NCBI GenBank assembly: GCA_947179155.2 | Contig: OX359270.1 | Coordinates: forward strand, 25,166,056 to 25,230,055 | Length of the DNA stretch: 64,000 nt | Source: Hedera helix | Lineage: Eukaryota; Streptophyta; Magnoliopsida; Apiales; Araliaceae | Direction of reading: 5' to 3' | Shown: piece by piece, positions 62,998 to 64,000 of the stretch | How the letters are laid out: each line of letters starts with the position of its first letter | How positions within the stretch are numbered: the stretch's first letter is position 1 | Position numbers and translations under genes: made by a program | Notes under the pieces: generated by a model | Seen by the model: the letters and a program-made list of their open reading frames with translations, nothing else | The model's database searches: none | Told to the model about the DNA's origin: nothing

Positions 62998-64000
62998 TGT
63001 GACGCCCCCAAATCTGGGCCCACACAGCCCAAACTTGAGTCGTCAAAAGACTACAACAAAATTATTACAACAAAGCACAACGTACTACAATACAGTGTAT
63101 AATAATACACAACTAAGTCTTCACTATTATTGCCACACTATTTTACAAAACGTGAAGACTATGATAACTATTCCTCGGACCCTCACTCCATTCCCCGGCT
63201 AGACCCTGTTATGTTTTCATCTCCTGTTGAAAAACAATGGAACAAAAGAAAGGGTGAGCTCAAATAGCCCAGTAAGAAATATCATGACTAAGATAATGAC
63301 GAATAAATTATCATTAGCCTTCAACAGTTGAGTTCTTGATAGAATACAATAGAATACAAGGTTTATATCAAAAAATGCAGTTAAATTCTTAAACAACGTT
63401 CAGATCAATAATAGCAGCGGAATGAGTAATCTATTAGAAGAATAATGCAGACTATAATGTCCACTCGGTTCTCTTTTTAGGAAAAACATCATCAACTTTT
63501 ATCATCTGAAATATCATTAGTCAAGATAATACAAATTCACAGTTCCTGATCATAATCATGCACATCAACAGTTCATCTTTGTACTACGGGCCAAAGATAT
63601 TCAATATAGCACCAACGGTCATGATTATACCAGATTCAGCCTTTGGTCATAATCATACCAAACAACAGTTCATCTTTGCACTACGGGCCAAAGAGAACAT
63701 TCACCACGTGCCATAAAAGACACCGAACAGATGTATCGCCTTTAACCTATTATATCGCCTTTAACCTATCATCTGTTCAACAAATATATCACATCTGTGC
63801 CCCCGGCCACAGATATTCACAACAGCTTGATTTTTGGATGATTAGAATGATATAAATGATGAACAGAAGAAATAGGATAACAATAAGTATCGGAAGTTTA
63901 CTTTGTACAGATTCAAATAATGTCCAAATTGTCAACATGATGTGGAGTGAAATTCAAGATCCACAGTTCAGAATAACGGTTACAATTCAATAGAAAGGTT
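62998..64000 (-). mobile_element. N2: second copy of the N1 family LTR, truncated by the window end
   Basis: From TGTGACGCCC at 62998 it follows the plus-strand start of the N1 LTR, with scattered substitutions and small indels. It has one 97-bp repeat unit fewer (unit starts near 63566 and 63663). The window ends about 1 kb in, so full element or solo LTR cannot be decided. The orientation is the same as N1. Confidence 0.93.

Overview
The window looks like nuclear DNA of a flowering plant, probably a eudicot. It is AT-rich and full of LTR retrotransposons, and carries one intron-less PLS-class pentatricopeptide repeat (PPR) gene. I cannot name the species. Nearly every element boundary below rests on three things read directly: TG...CA (or nearly so) LTR ends, a 5-bp target-site duplication (TSD), and the interrupted host reading frame or LTR resuming on the other side.

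Layout. 1-668 is the right part of a copia-type LTR. 700-860 is a broken fragment of a chloroplast NAD(P)-binding Rossmann gene. From 3472 to 39693 a minus-strand Ty1/copia element (C1, TSD TTTCC) holds a nest. A plus-strand Ty3/gypsy chromovirus (G1, 3533-32193, TSD CAAAA) sits inside C1's 3' LTR. G1's gag is split by N1 (6546-14040, TSD ATTAC), a non-coding minus-strand element with two 3607-bp LTRs around only 281 bp. G1's protease-RT junction is split by a second gypsy element (G3, 15086-27009, TSD GTAGC), whose left LTR is split by a solo LTR (S1, 16561-20465, TSD GCGCG). The nest is therefore four insertions deep: C1 > G1 > G3 > S1.

A short piece of C1's target (39694-39943) leads into another gypsy element, G2 (39944-51976, TSD TGTCA). 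G2 contains two solo LTRs: S2 (42454-45517, plus, TSD GTTCA) and S3 (46475-49878, minus, TSD ACAAA). The PPR gene (52844-55171), the only intact protein gene, starts about 870 bp after G2. 55172-59370 is gene-poor. 59371-62997 is an AT-rich tandem-repeat block with a Helitron-like left end. A second copy of the N1 family starts at 62998 and runs off the window.

None of the retroelements is coding-competent as read: gag/pol frames carry many stops, frameshifts and deletions. Retention of TSDs gives the relative order of insertion. N1 is the youngest, since I found no difference between its two LTRs. The most unusual object is N1: very large LTRs, a tiny internal domain, both priming signals kept, and a second copy in the same window.
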